Shown piece by piece: positions 34,022 through 41,993 of a DNA stretch of 64,000 nt. The position numbers were made by a program, and so were the translations under genes. The stretch comes from Compostimonas suwonensis (lineage in GTDB: Bacteria; Actinomycetota; Actinomycetes; Actinomycetales; Microbacteriaceae): NCBI RefSeq assembly GCF_002797855.1, contig NZ_PGFB01000008.1, positions 1-64,000 of the forward strand, in the 5' to 3' direction. The first letter of the stretch is position 1, and every line of letters starts with the position of its first letter. A model generated the notes under the pieces. It was not told the origin of the DNA, searched no databases, and saw nothing but the letters and a program-made list of their open reading frames with translations.

Positions 34022-35575
34022 CTAGAGCCAACCCGCTTCCATGAGCGCGAGCCGCGCGTCGTCTCGGGCCGAGTAGGGGAGCTTCTCCCCCGCGACCTCG
34101 TGATAGTCCTCGTGTCCGGGGCCTGCGTACAGAATCACGTCTCCGTCCTGGGCGTGCGCGAGGGCTTCGCGGAACGCCGCCCTGGGGTCTGCCACCTCGT
34201 AGATCTCGCGCTCGGGCACGGCGGCCCGTGCGGCGCCGACGAGTGTCGCGCGAATGGCTGCGGGGTCTTCGAAACGCGGGTGGAAGTCGGTCACGACGAC
34301 GACGTCGGAGCCCCGCGCCGCGATCGCGCCCATGTCGACGCGTTTGCTCGCGTCGCGGTCGCCGTCGGCGCCGAAGACCATGATGATGCGGCCCCGGGCG
34401 AACTTCCGGATGGCCGCGAGGGTGTTCTCGAAGGCGTCGGGGCTGTGCCCGTAGTCGATGTAGACGAGGGGCCCGCGCCCCCCCGAGATGAGCTCGGCCC
34501 GGCCCGGGATGAACACGTCGATGCCCCCGTCGCGCTCGAGCGCGTGGGCGATGACGTCGACGTCGTAGCCGGCCTCGACGAGCATGACGATCGCGAGGGC
34601 GGCGTTGGCCGCCATGAACCAGCCGAGCAGCGGGATCCGGGTCTGCAGCCGCTGAGAGCCGGGGCCCTCCAGCACGAACTCGGTGTGGCCGGCCGCCTCC
34701 TCGGTGAGGGTCATGGTCCACTCGGCCTCGATGCCCGGACGCGTCGCGAGGGTGACCACGGGGATCCGCGACTCGGCGACGAGCCGGCTCCCCCACTCGG
34801 AGTCGACGGTCACGACGGCACGGCGGGCGCGGTCGGGCTGGAACAGCTCGAGCTTCGCCCGGAAGTACTCGTCCATGTCGGCGTAGTCGTCGAGGTGGTC
34901 GTGACTCAGGTTCGTGAAGCCGACGACGTCGAAGACGACCCCGTCGATGCGATGACGCGAGAGCGCCTGCGCGGAGACCTCGATGGCGACCGTGCGCACC
35001 TCGGCCTCGCGCATCCGGGCGAGCATGCCGTGCAGCTCGGTCGCCTCGGGGGTCGTGAGCCTGCTCGTCACGGCGAGCGAGCCGATCCGCCGCTCGGCGG
35101 TCGAGCTGAGGCCCGACACGACCCCGAGCTGGCCGAGGATCGCGCTCAGGATGTAGACGACCGAGGTCTTGCCGTTCGTGCCCGTCACCCCGAGCAGGGT
35201 GGGCGGGTCTTCGAGCGTGCGATAGACCCACGCGGCGACGTCGCCGAGGGCCACGCGCACATCGCTCGTGATGACGACGGGCAGTCCGCTCTCGGCGGCG
35301 AGCTCGGCGCCGGCCTCGTCGGTGAGCACGGCGACGGCGCCGGAGTCACGGGCGACGCCCGCGAAGGACGCCCCGTGGGCGTTGCGCCCCGGCATCCCGA
35401 TGTAGAGGTCGCCCGCCTCGATGGATCTCGAGTCGAGGCTCACCCCGCTCACCTCGACCTCGTCGATGCCGCCCCGATGGTCGAGGCCGAACTCGGCGAC
35501 CAGACCCGAGAGCGACCGCGGAACGGGATGCTCGGGACGAAGAGCCGATGGGGCCTGGAAAACCGGTTCCGTCAC
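34022..35575 (-). CDS. murE: MurE-type Mur ligase adding the third peptidoglycan residue
   Basis: MurE adds the diamino acid at position 3 of the stem peptide. The 517-residue protein has VSLDSRSIEAGDLYIGMPG, the ATP loop [29 protein letters not shown] and IDYGHSPDAFENTL. The substrate-specificity motif, DNPR in meso-diaminopimelate enzymes, reads FHPR here (residues 431-434, after VTD and before FEDP). The arginine is kept but Asp and Asn are lost. Microbacteriaceae commonly use diaminobutyrate, lysine or ornithine at this position, so the amino acid added is probably not meso-DAP; which one cannot be decided from sequence. Confidence 0.94.
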   Translation of the reverse strand: MTEPVFQAPSALRPEHPVPRSLSGLVAEFGLDHRGGIDEVEVSGVSLDSRSIEAGDLYIGMPGRNAHGASFAGVARDSGAVAVLTDEAGAELAAESGLPVVITSDVRVALGDVAAWVYRTLEDPPTLLGVTGTNGKTSVVYILSAILGQLGVVSGLSSTAERRIGSLAVTSRLTTPEATELHGMLARMREAEVRTVAIEVSAQALSRHRIDGVVFDVVGFTNLSHDHLDDYADMDEYFRAKLELFQPDRARRAVVTVDSEWGSRLVAESRIPVVTLATRPGIEAEWTMTLTEEAAGHTEFVLEGPGSQRLQTRIPLLGWFMAANAALAIVMLVEAGYDVDVIAHALERDGGIDVFIPGRAELISGGRGPLVYIDYGHSPDAFENTLAAIRKFARGRIIMVFGADGDRDASKRVDMGAIAARGSDVVVVTDFHPRFEDPAAIRATLVGAARAAVPEREIYEVADPRAAFREALAHAQDGDVILYAGPGHEDYHEVAGEKLPYSARDDARLALMEAGWL

Positions 35576-35605
35576 AGGGCCTCAGTCTTTCGTGGTCGCG
35601 TCATG

Positions 35606-37381
35606 TCACCAGGTGGTCGGCAAGTTCGGCGATGGTTCCGTCGAGGGCTTCACGCGGTAGGTCTTGAGCACCTGGGTCATGATCTCCTGGAAGACCGGAG
35701 CCGAGGCCGCCGACGAAGTAATCGTAACGGGGTTCGCGATATTCACCGAAACGACGTACTGGGGATCGTCGGCCGGGGCGATGCCCGCGAGCGACACGAG
35801 GTAGCTGTGGCTGTACGCCCCGTTGCCGTCCGACATCTGCGCGGTGCCCGTCTTCGCGGCCACCCGGTAGCCGGGGATCGTGAGCGTGTCGCTCAGCCAG
35901 CCGTCGGTCACGACGGACTCGAGCGCGTTCACGGTCTGCGTCGCGGCGGACTCCGAGACGACCTGCGTGCCCTGCGCGGCCGGGGCGTCGGTGATCGTGC
36001 CGTCGGGCTGGCGGCATCCCTCGACGAGCTGCACCGGCATCCGCACGCCCTTGTTGCCGAGGGTCTGGTAGATGCTCGCGACCTGGATCGCCGTCGTCGA
36101 GTACGCCTGGCCGAATGTGGTCGCGTAGTGCGACTGGTTGTCCCAGGGCAGGTCGTTGAGGATGCCGCCGGACTCGCCCGGGAAGCCGACCTCGGTCTCG
36201 GTGCCGACACCGAACTTCTTCAAGTAGTCGTAGCGGGTCTGCTCGTCGAGCTTGTCGCCGAGCAGCGACATGCCCGTGTTCGACGACTCCATGAGCACGC
36301 CCGTGAGGGTGAGGTTCTCGGGGTCGTGGTAATCGCTGTCGTTGATGTCGGCGCCGTTGGGGAAGATCTGCCGGTAGGGGGCGACGACCTGGGTGAGCGG
36401 GTCGGCGACGCCGGCGTCGATGAGGGATGCCGCGGTGAGCGACTTGCCCGTGGAACCGGGCTCGAAGGGGGCGCTGAACGCCCGCGAGCCGCGGTCGGCC
36501 TCCGCCGTGGCGTCGACGTTGTTGGGATCGACCGTCGGATACTCCGCGACGGCGAGCAGCTTGCCGGTCTTGACCTCCATGACCGTGGCGATGCCGTAGG
36601 TGCCCCCCACGGCCTGCACCTGCTCGGCGAGTCTCTGCTGCGAGAACCACTGCAGGTCGGAGTCGATCGTCAGAACGACGTCGCCGCCGTCCTTCGCCTG
36701 CTTGGTCGTCACCGTGCTGCCGGGGAGACGCACGCCGTCGGCGCCCTTCTCGTAGGTCTCCTCGCCGTCGACGCTCGCGAGGCATGAGTCCTGGTCCTCC
36801 TCGATGCCCGCGAGCGGAGTGCCGTCCGATCCCACGAATCCCACGAGGTTGCCCGCGACGGAGCCGTTCGGGTACACCCGGCCGGGCACGCGTGCGAAGT
36901 AGGTCCATGGGATCTCGAGCGCGGCGACGGCCCGGTACACGTCGAGGTCGACCGTCTTCGTGAGCATGGCCCACTGGGAGTCGGGGTCGGCGGCCAGCGC
37001 GCCGGAGATGACCGCGAGGATGCTCTCGGGCGTCTGCCCGGTGATCGCCCCGATCTCGGCGGCGGCCTCGGCGACGGAGACGGTGACCTCTTTGCCGTCG
37101 GCGCCCTCGCGCTCGAACGGCTTGGCGTCCTCCGGGGAGATCGTGATGTCGAAGCGGTCGACGCTGTCGGCGAGCACGACCCCCTTGTCGTCGAGGATAC
37201 TGCCACGGGTTCCGTAGACGTCGACGGGCACCGAGCGCTTGCCGAGCGACTCCGTGTTGATCTCATCGGCCCGCACCACCTGGATGTCGACGAGCTTGAC
37301 GACGAACACCCCGACGATCGCGAGCAGCCCGACGATGGCGATGGCGAGACGGCGGCGGTGCGATCGTGAATTGGCGGTCAC
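35606..37381 (-). CDS. ftsI: Septal class B penicillin-binding protein (FtsI/PbpB)
   Basis: FtsI is the transpeptidase that cross-links septal peptidoglycan. The 591-residue protein has a short basic N-terminus, one membrane helix (about 12-32), a pedestal domain starting at RGSILDDKG, and the transpeptidase domain with STGK (S310, K313), SSNTG and KTGTAQMS. The start is GTG with AGGAAGG about nine bases upstream; further upstream the frame has no suitable start near the helix. It precedes murE by 30 bases. Confidence 0.95.
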   Translation of the reverse strand: MTANSRSHRRRLAIAIVGLLAIVGVFVVKLVDIQVVRADEINTESLGKRSVPVDVYGTRGSILDDKGVVLADSVDRFDITISPEDAKPFEREGADGKEVTVSVAEAAAEIGAITGQTPESILAVISGALAADPDSQWAMLTKTVDLDVYRAVAALEIPWTYFARVPGRVYPNGSVAGNLVGFVGSDGTPLAGIEEDQDSCLASVDGEETYEKGADGVRLPGSTVTTKQAKDGGDVVLTIDSDLQWFSQQRLAEQVQAVGGTYGIATVMEVKTGKLLAVAEYPTVDPNNVDATAEADRGSRAFSAPFEPGSTGKSLTAASLIDAGVADPLTQVVAPYRQIFPNGADINDSDYHDPENLTLTGVLMESSNTGMSLLGDKLDEQTRYDYLKKFGVGTETEVGFPGESGGILNDLPWDNQSHYATTFGQAYSTTAIQVASIYQTLGNKGVRMPVQLVEGCRQPDGTITDAPAAQGTQVVSESAATQTVNALESVVTDGWLSDTLTIPGYRVAAKTGTAQMSDGNGAYSHSYLVSLAGIAPADDPQYVVSVNIANPVTITSSAASAPVFQEIMTQVLKTYRVKPSTEPSPNLPTTW

Positions 37382-37452
37382 TCGGACGCCTTCCTCTCGG
37401 ATCTGTCGTGCTCGGTGCTGCTGTGGAACACGGTGCTGATGTCGAACACCGA

Positions 37453-38091
37453 TCAGTGCGTCGTCGGCGACGGGAGCCCGCTGTGCAACGGTAGCTGCGC
37501 GTCGGGTGTGACGGCGGGAGTCTGCACCGGCGTGCCGGAGACCGGCTGGGTCGCGGCATCCGGGGCCTGGTCTGCGGGCAGCTGGGTGACCAGGGGCACG
37601 CCGGCCAGGAGCGAGTTGGGGGTCAGGCCGGCCGGCCCGATGAGCGAGCCCGCACTGCCCTGCGCGGGCGCGGGGACGCCGAGCACCGCTCCATCGGAGA
37701 GCCGGAGGTAGACGGGGCTCGTGTTGCTCACCATGCCCAGGGCCTCGGCATTGGCCGCGAGGTTCTGCGGCGAGGAGACGCGGTCGAGGTCCTCCGAGAT
37801 CGAGCTCGCGGTTCTCGTGAGGTCTTTCTGGGACTCCTGCAGGCTGCTGATCTCGTAGGCGCCCTGCGAGAGGCCGACGCTCAGGAGCAGCTGGGCGATG
37901 ACGATGACGATGATGCCGACGATGACGATCGCCGCATAGATGGTGCGCGGGCGGGCCTTGCGCTGACCGCGGGTGGAGACGATCTCGATGTGCGGCGCGC
38001 GTTCGTGCTGCTCGGGCGCCTCGTCGGGACGTCGGGTCGGGTTCGGCAGCGCCCAGTCGGGGATCGCCGCGGTGGCGAGGGTGTCGGTCAT
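37453..38091 (-). CDS. FtsL-like septum formation protein
   Basis: This 212-residue bitopic protein lies between rsmH and ftsI, where ftsL is expected. It has a polar cytoplasmic N-terminus (about 50 residues), one membrane helix (about 52-70), a short coiled coil ([19 protein letters not shown]) and an [12 protein letters not shown] segment typical of FtsL/DivIC-like proteins, followed by a long Pro/Ala/Thr-rich extracellular tail. The sequence is poorly conserved, as is usual for FtsL, so the call rests on topology and position. Its ATG overlaps the rsmH stop in ATGA. Confidence 0.82.
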   Translation of the reverse strand: MTDTLATAAIPDWALPNPTRRPDEAPEQHERAPHIEIVSTRGQRKARPRTIYAAIVIVGIIVIVIAQLLLSVGLSQGAYEISSLQESQKDLTRTASSISEDLDRVSSPQNLAANAEALGMVSNTSPVYLRLSDGAVLGVPAPAQGSAGSLIGPAGLTPNSLLAGVPLVTQLPADQAPDAATQPVSGTPVQTPAVTPDAQLPLHSGLPSPTTH

Positions 38092-39041
38092 GACAGTCGT
38101 CCGATCCGCTCGGCCGCGCGCAAGCGCACGGGGGTGGCACGGGGGTTCTCGTCCATCTCACGCTCGGAGGCGCGTTCGGCGCCGCGGGTCAGGAGGCTGA
38201 GCTGCGGCCGGTGCTCGGGGAGCTCCACCGGGAGCCCGGCCGGGGCGCTCGAGCTCGTGACGCGCTGCAGATCGCGTTTGACGATGCGGTCTTCGAGCGA
38301 CTGGTACGACATGACGACGATGCGGCCGCCGATCCCGAGCGCCTCGATCGCCTGGGGGATCGCCCGCTCGAGGGCGAGGAGCTCACGGTTGACCTCGATG
38401 CGCAGGGCCTGGAAGACCCGCTTCGCCGGGTGCCCCGCGCGCTGCACGACGACGGGCGTGACCGCGGTGATGATCTCGACGAGCTGGCCGGAGCGCTCGA
38501 TGGGCGCCTCGCGACGCGCGGCGACGATGGCCTGGGCGTAGCGCGCGGCGAGCTTCTCCTCGCCGTAGTCGCGGAAGATCGTGCGGAGCTCGACCTCGCT
38601 GTAGTTCGCGAGAACGACCTCGGCGGTGAGCTCGCTCGTCGAGTCCATGCGCATGTCGAGCGGGGCATCCTTCGAATAGGAGAACCCCCGTTCGACGAGG
38701 TCGAGCTGCAGGGAGGAGACGCCGAGGTCGAAGAGCACGCCGGCGACCTCGGGGATGCCGAGCTCGCCGAGCACGTCGAGGAACTCGTCGTAGACGGCGT
38801 GCACGAGGTGCGTGCGGTCGGCGAAGGGCGCGAGGCGCTCCCCCGCGATCGACAGGGCCTGGGGGTCGCGGTCGAGGCCCACGAGGGTGAGCCCGGGCAG
38901 GCGCGACAGGAACGCCTCGGAGTGCCCGCCCATGCCGAGCGTCGCGTCGACGAGCACCGCGCCGGGTGCGCGCAGCGCCGGCTCGAGCAGCTCGAAGCAG
39001 CGTTCGAGGAGGACGGGGGTGTGGATGTCGTCGAGTGCCAT
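38088..39041 (-). CDS. rsmH: 16S rRNA (cytosine1402-N4)-methyltransferase RsmH
   Basis: RsmH (MraW) methylates C1402 of 16S rRNA. The 317-residue protein has [13 protein letters not shown], the SAM motif [42 protein letters not shown] and [17 protein letters not shown] start it at MALDDIHTP; an ATG 13 codons upstream is also open, and the ribosome-binding site of neither is strong. It follows mraZ by 100 bases in the same operon. Confidence 0.95.
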   Translation of the reverse strand: MALDDIHTPVLLERCFELLEPALRAPGAVLVDATLGMGGHSEAFLSRLPGLTLVGLDRDPQALSIAGERLAPFADRTHLVHAVYDEFLDVLGELGIPEVAGVLFDLGVSSLQLDLVERGFSYSKDAPLDMRMDSTSELTAEVVLANYSEVELRTIFRDYGEEKLAARYAQAIVAARREAPIERSGQLVEIITAVTPVVVQRAGHPAKRVFQALRIEVNRELLALERAIPQAIEALGIGGRIVVMSYQSLEDRIVKRDLQRVTSSSAPAGLPVELPEHRPQLSLLTRGAERASEREMDENPRATPVRLRAAERIGRLS

Positions 39042-39141
39042 GGTGATGCGGACCGTTCCTGATCTCTGATCCCCATCCATTCCGACCTGGCACCGGGGAA
39101 GTGCGCCAGGGCGAGGAACGGCTGGGAGTCAGGGGCCAGGA

Positions 39142-39573
39142 CTAGAAGAGTCCCGGGATCACCTCCTCCGCGGTGTTCGCGAAGACGGCCTCTTGCTCGG
39201 CCAGATAGCTCTCCCACGCGGCCGTGTCCCAGATCTCGGCACGGCTGCCCGCGCCGATGACCGTGAGATCGCGGTCGAGGCTCGCGTAGCTGCGCAGGGT
39301 CGGGGGGATCGTGACCCGGTGCTGCTTGTCGGGGGTCTCCGCGCTCGCACCCGAGAGGAAGACCCTCAGGTAGTCGCGTGCCTGCTTGCTCGTGACGGGC
39401 GCCTGGCGGATCTTGTCGTGCACGTTCTCGAACTCGCGGCTGCTGAAAACGTAGACGCAGTGCTCCTGGCCGCGCGTCATGACGATTCCCGCCTCGAGCT
39501 CGTCCCGGAACTTCGCCGGCAGGATGATGCGCCCTTTCTCGTCGAGCTTGGGGTTGTAGGTGCCCAGGAACAT
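39142..39573 (-). CDS. mraZ: Division/cell-wall cluster transcriptional repressor MraZ
   Basis: MraZ is an AbrB-like DNA-binding protein at the head of the dcw cluster that represses its own operon in other bacteria. The 143-residue protein has two MraZ repeats, each with a D(E)KGR-type motif: [17 protein letters not shown] and the second with [19 protein letters not shown] lies seven bases before the ATG. Upstream are three GTGGA-type repeats that could be its operator, and two terminators that isolate the operon from DUF3040. Confidence 0.96.
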   Translation of the reverse strand: MFLGTYNPKLDEKGRIILPAKFRDELEAGIVMTRGQEHCVYVFSSREFENVHDKIRQAPVTSKQARDYLRVFLSGASAETPDKQHRVTIPPTLRSYASLDRDLTVIGAGSRAEIWDTAAWESYLAEQEAVFANTAEEVIPGLF

Positions 39574-39660
39574 CGGCAACTCCCCCACTCTTCCGGCCAA
39601 GGATAAGGCGTGCCTCCACTTTACTCCACAATCCACCACCAAACAACGATCGAGGCGCGA
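39574..39660 (-). promoter_or_regulatory. mraZ promoter region with GTGGA repeats
   Basis: On the minus strand, GTGGAG-type repeats occur at plus coordinates 39614-39619, 39624-39629 (exactly ten bases apart) and 39631-39636. MraZ binds short direct GTGG/TGGGA-like repeats near its own promoter in other bacteria, so these may be its operator. A TATCCT hexamer at 39600-39605 is a possible -10, but no matching -35 is evident. Confidence 0.45.
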
Positions 39661-39678
39661 TTATGCCCAAAACGGCAC

Positions 39679-39701
39679 AAAAAAAGCCCGGATTTCCGGG
39701 C
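39679..39701 (-). terminator. Second intrinsic terminator downstream of DUF3040
   Basis: GCCCGG (39686-39691) and CCGGGC (39696-39701) form a six-bp stem with a four-base loop. On the minus strand it is followed by seven T's (plus 39679-39685). It lies 63 bases beyond the first terminator and just upstream of the mraZ promoter region. Confidence 0.75.
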
Positions 39702-39758
39702 AAGAACGAGGTGGAGGGAAATGGAGCACCGTGGCGCGTCCGAACGGCAAAAGGGCAC

Positions 39759-39791
39759 AAAAAACGGGACCGATCAGACGATCGGCCCCGT
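39759..39791 (-). terminator. First intrinsic terminator downstream of DUF3040
   Basis: ACGGGACCGATC (39764-39775) pairs with 39780-39791, with one A-C mismatch and a four-base loop. On the minus strand six T's follow immediately (plus 39759-39764). It sits about 30 bases after the DUF3040 stop. Confidence 0.85.
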
Positions 39792-39820
39792 CAGGGAGTG
39801 GGGTGGAGGAGTGTGGCGGG

Positions 39821-40207
39821 TCAGTCCCGGTTCTCGTCGCGCTTGTCCCAGCGCTCGTTGAGGCGGTCCATAAAACTCGAGGATGCCGGAGCCTTCGTGG
39901 AGGCGCGGGCCGAGCCTGCGCCGACCGGACCCGGTGAGCCGCCCTTCTGCTTGGGCGGGTTGATGGCGACCAGCACACCCACGAGCATGATCGCGAAACC
40001 GGCCACGCCGATCAACGGCTGCTGGAGGATCACCCCCGCGACGAGCGCTCCCACGCCGACGAGGGCGAGGAGGATCCCGAGGATGATGGCGCGATAGTTG
40101 ACGCGACCGTTCCTCGTACCGACCGTCGCAACGAAATCGGCATCGTTTTGATAGAGATTGCGCTCCATCTCATCGAGGAGTCGCTGCTCCTGTTCTGATA
40201 GCGGCAT
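39821..40207 (-). CDS. DUF3040 membrane protein
   Basis: This 128-residue actinobacterial protein has the family N-terminus MPLSEQEQRLLDEMERNLY, two adjacent membrane helices (about 39-58 and 66-84), and a basic, disordered tail. It is found upstream of mraZ in many Actinobacteria, and the mycobacterial homologue is Rv2169c. No function is known. AGGGGA precedes the ATG. Unlike a simple dcw leader gene, it is separated from mraZ by two terminators, so it is a transcription unit of its own, divergent from the polyprenyl synthase. Confidence 0.9.
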   Translation of the reverse strand: MPLSEQEQRLLDEMERNLYQNDADFVATVGTRNGRVNYRAIILGILLALVGVGALVAGVILQQPLIGVAGFAIMLVGVLVAINPPKQKGGSPGPVGAGSARASTKAPASSSFMDRLNERWDKRDENRD

Positions 40208-40249
40208 CTGGTTCCCCTCAGGCTCGGGATCGACGCATCATGACAATCA

Positions 40250-40255
40250 ATTCTA
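40250..40255 (-). promoter_or_regulatory. Candidate -10 of the DUF3040 gene
   Basis: On the minus strand TAGAAT lies 42 bases upstream of the DUF3040 ATG, leaving a short leader that includes its Shine-Dalgarno sequence. It matches the -10 consensus used by other genes here. Confidence 0.45.
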
Positions 40256-40272
40256 TCCCCGCTCGGCGAAGC

Positions 40273-40284
40273 TAGGCTAGACAG
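40273..40284 (+). promoter_or_regulatory. Candidate leaderless promoter of the polyprenyl synthase gene
   Basis: TAGGCT at 40273-40278 is followed by six bases and then the GTG start at 40285. No ribosome-binding site is present in the six bases, so transcription probably starts at the GTG. Confidence 0.55.
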
Positions 40285-41403
40285 GTGGCCGATAGCACTC
40301 GTTTGGTTGATCTCGTTCAAACGAGGATCGATGACTTCCTTGAAGAACGTGACCCTATTGTCGCCTCGATCAGCACCGACCTCGCTCCGTTTCTCGGCTT
40401 CTCTCGGGACTTTCTCAGCGGTGGCAAACGGTTCAGGGCCCTTTTCTGTTATTGGGGCTGGCAGGCGGTCGCCGGAATCGACTCCGAGTTCGATCCCTTC
40501 GGCTCGCTCGAGCCCGCCGAGCTCGACACCGTGATCGACGTCGCGAGCGGCCTCGAGCTCTTCCACGCGGCCGCGCTCGTGCACGACGACATCATCGACA
40601 ACTCCGACACCCGGCGCGGCGCCCCCTCGGCGCACCGCCGATTCGAGGGCGTGCACCGCGACGACGACTGGTCGGGCGACGCCGCGCAGTTCGGCACCTC
40701 CGCGGCGATCCTCCTCGGCGACCTGCTGCTGGGCTGGAGCGACGAGCTCGTCGACGAGGGGCTCCGGCGGCTCGGGTCACCCGAGCGCGCGGCATCCGCA
40801 CGGCGCCTCTTCAACACCATGCGCACGCAGGTCACGGCCGGGCAGTACCTCGACATCGTCGAGGAGCGTGCCTGGAGCGTGCACCCCGAGGCGGAGCTGC
40901 TCGAGCGCGCCCAGCGCGTCATCGTCTACAAGTCGGCGAAGTACAGCGTCGAGGCCCCGCTCGTGATCGGGGCGGCGATCGCGGGGGCGGATGAGCAGCA
41001 GATCGCGGTCCTGCGCGCCTTCGGCCTGCCGCTCGGCATCGCCTACCAGCTGCGCGACGACCTGCTGGGCGTCTTCGGCGACGCCGAGGTCACCGGCAAG
41101 CCGAGCGGCGACGACCTGCGCGAGGGCAAGCGCACCGTGCTCATCGCCCTCGCCCGGCAGGCCCTGCCACCCGGGGCGCGCCGGATCCTCGACGAGCTGC
41201 TGGGCGATCCCGCGCTCACCGCCATCCAGATCCAGACGCTGCAGGACACGATCCGGCACAGCGGGGCGCTCGAGACGATCGAGAAGCTCATCGCGCGGAA
41301 CGTCGCCGAGGCTCGCGCCGCGCTCGACGGCGCGCCGCTCAGCAGGCGGTCGGCGAATCAGCTGCTCGCACTGGCCGAGACGGTCACCCGCCGCACGGCG
41401 TGA
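40285..41403 (+). CDS. Polyprenyl (geranylgeranyl-type) diphosphate synthase
   Basis: This is a trans-isoprenyl diphosphate synthase that builds C15-C20 or longer chains from IPP and allylic diphosphates. The 372-residue protein has the first aspartate-rich motif DDIID (101-105), GGKRFRALF before it, GDLLLGWSDEL, and the second motif as YQLRDDLLGVFGD. Chain length cannot be read with confidence. It occupies the place of idsA2 (Rv2173) next to Rv2175c and PknL. Products may feed menaquinone or carotenoid synthesis. The start is GTG directly after a -10 hexamer. Confidence 0.92.
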   Translation: MADSTRLVDLVQTRIDDFLEERDPIVASISTDLAPFLGFSRDFLSGGKRFRALFCYWGWQAVAGIDSEFDPFGSLEPAELDTVIDVASGLELFHAAALVHDDIIDNSDTRRGAPSAHRRFEGVHRDDDWSGDAAQFGTSAAILLGDLLLGWSDELVDEGLRRLGSPERAASARRLFNTMRTQVTAGQYLDIVEERAWSVHPEAELLERAQRVIVYKSAKYSVEAPLVIGAAIAGADEQQIAVLRAFGLPLGIAYQLRDDLLGVFGDAEVTGKPSGDDLREGKRTVLIALARQALPPGARRILDELLGDPALTAIQIQTLQDTIRHSGALETIEKLIARNVAEARAALDGAPLSRRSANQLLALAETVTRRTA

Positions 41404-41421
41404 CGGGGGGCTGATTGCCGA

Positions 41422-41466
41422 GGGCTCAGGCGAGCGCTCTCGGGCCGGGCGGGCTCAGGCGAGCGC
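41422..41466. repeat. 16-bp direct repeat containing the Rv2175c-like stop codon
   Basis: GGGCTCAGGCGAGCGC occurs at 41422-41437 and 41451-41466. The second copy covers the last codons and stop of the Rv2175c-like gene on the minus strand, so the gene end appears duplicated just downstream, between two convergent genes. Confidence 0.7.
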
Positions 41467-41796
41467 CTGGGCGATCCGCCGCACCTCGGCCTTGCGACCG
41501 GCGAGCAGGGCGTCGATGGGCGCGACTCCGAGGCTGTCGTCGACGTCGAGCAGCCAGCTCATGGCCTCGTCGTCGTCGAAGCCGTTGTCGGCGAGAACCG
41601 TCAGGGTGCCCTTGAGCTCGCCGAGCGGCTCGTCGTCGACGATGAAGTCGGCCGGGACCTTGAGCACCCCGTCGACGCGGATGGCGAGGAGGTGGTGGTC
41701 TTCGATGAGCCTGCGCACGCGGCTGGGGCTCTGCCCGAGCACCTCGACGAGGTCGGGAACAGTCAGCCATTGACGAGTGGGATTCGGGTCTGTCAC
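41455..41796 (-). CDS. Rv2175c-like DNA-binding protein
   Basis: This is a small protein of the Rv2175c family: a winged-helix DNA-binding fold near the N-terminus (WLTVPDLVEVLGQSPSRVRRLIED, with the VPDLVE start) and a C-terminal helical region ending RRIAQALA. In mycobacteria Rv2175c is phosphorylated by PknL, encoded next door, and phosphorylation abolishes DNA binding; here the kinase gene is separated only by a LysM gene. I use the GTG at 41796 (113 residues); a TTG twelve codons upstream is possible, and neither has a good ribosome-binding site. It is convergent with the polyprenyl synthase. Confidence 0.85.
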   Translation of the reverse strand: MTDPNPTRQWLTVPDLVEVLGQSPSRVRRLIEDHHLLAIRVDGVLKVPADFIVDDEPLGELKGTLTVLADNGFDDDEAMSWLLDVDDSLGVAPIDALLAGRKAEVRRIAQALA

Positions 41797-41893
41797 GGGA
41801 ACAAGCGTGCCATGAACCCCGTCGCCCTCCAACTCCGTCGATTGTTTCCATCGTGTTAACGCTTTTCACTCCCGCCACAATGGTTGACTCGGG

Positions 41894-41921
41894 TTGCCTT
41901 CTGTGTCAGCGTGGGTAGACG
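41894..41921 (+). promoter_or_regulatory. Candidate promoter of the LysM protein gene
   Basis: TTGCCT (41894-41899) and TAGACG (41916-41921) are separated by 16 bases, giving a leader of about 65 bases that ends in AAAAGGGGG before the ATG. This is the best-looking pair in the 197-base gap. Confidence 0.4.
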
Positions 41922-41993
41922 GGCCACGGAATTCCGCGGATTCCGTTCGACGCGGCACCACACGCGTCACGATGAAAAAAGGGGGTCTCGACG

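Noticed and set aside
32789-36787. A 1332-codon open frame on the plus strand opposite murF, murE and ftsI
   Set aside because: It has no recognisable domain, is very rich in Arg/Asp/Gly/His, and is a mirror of high-GC codon bias in the real minus-strand genes. The same applies to the long plus-strand frame opposite dnaE (16218-19727) and the minus-strand frame opposite qcrB.
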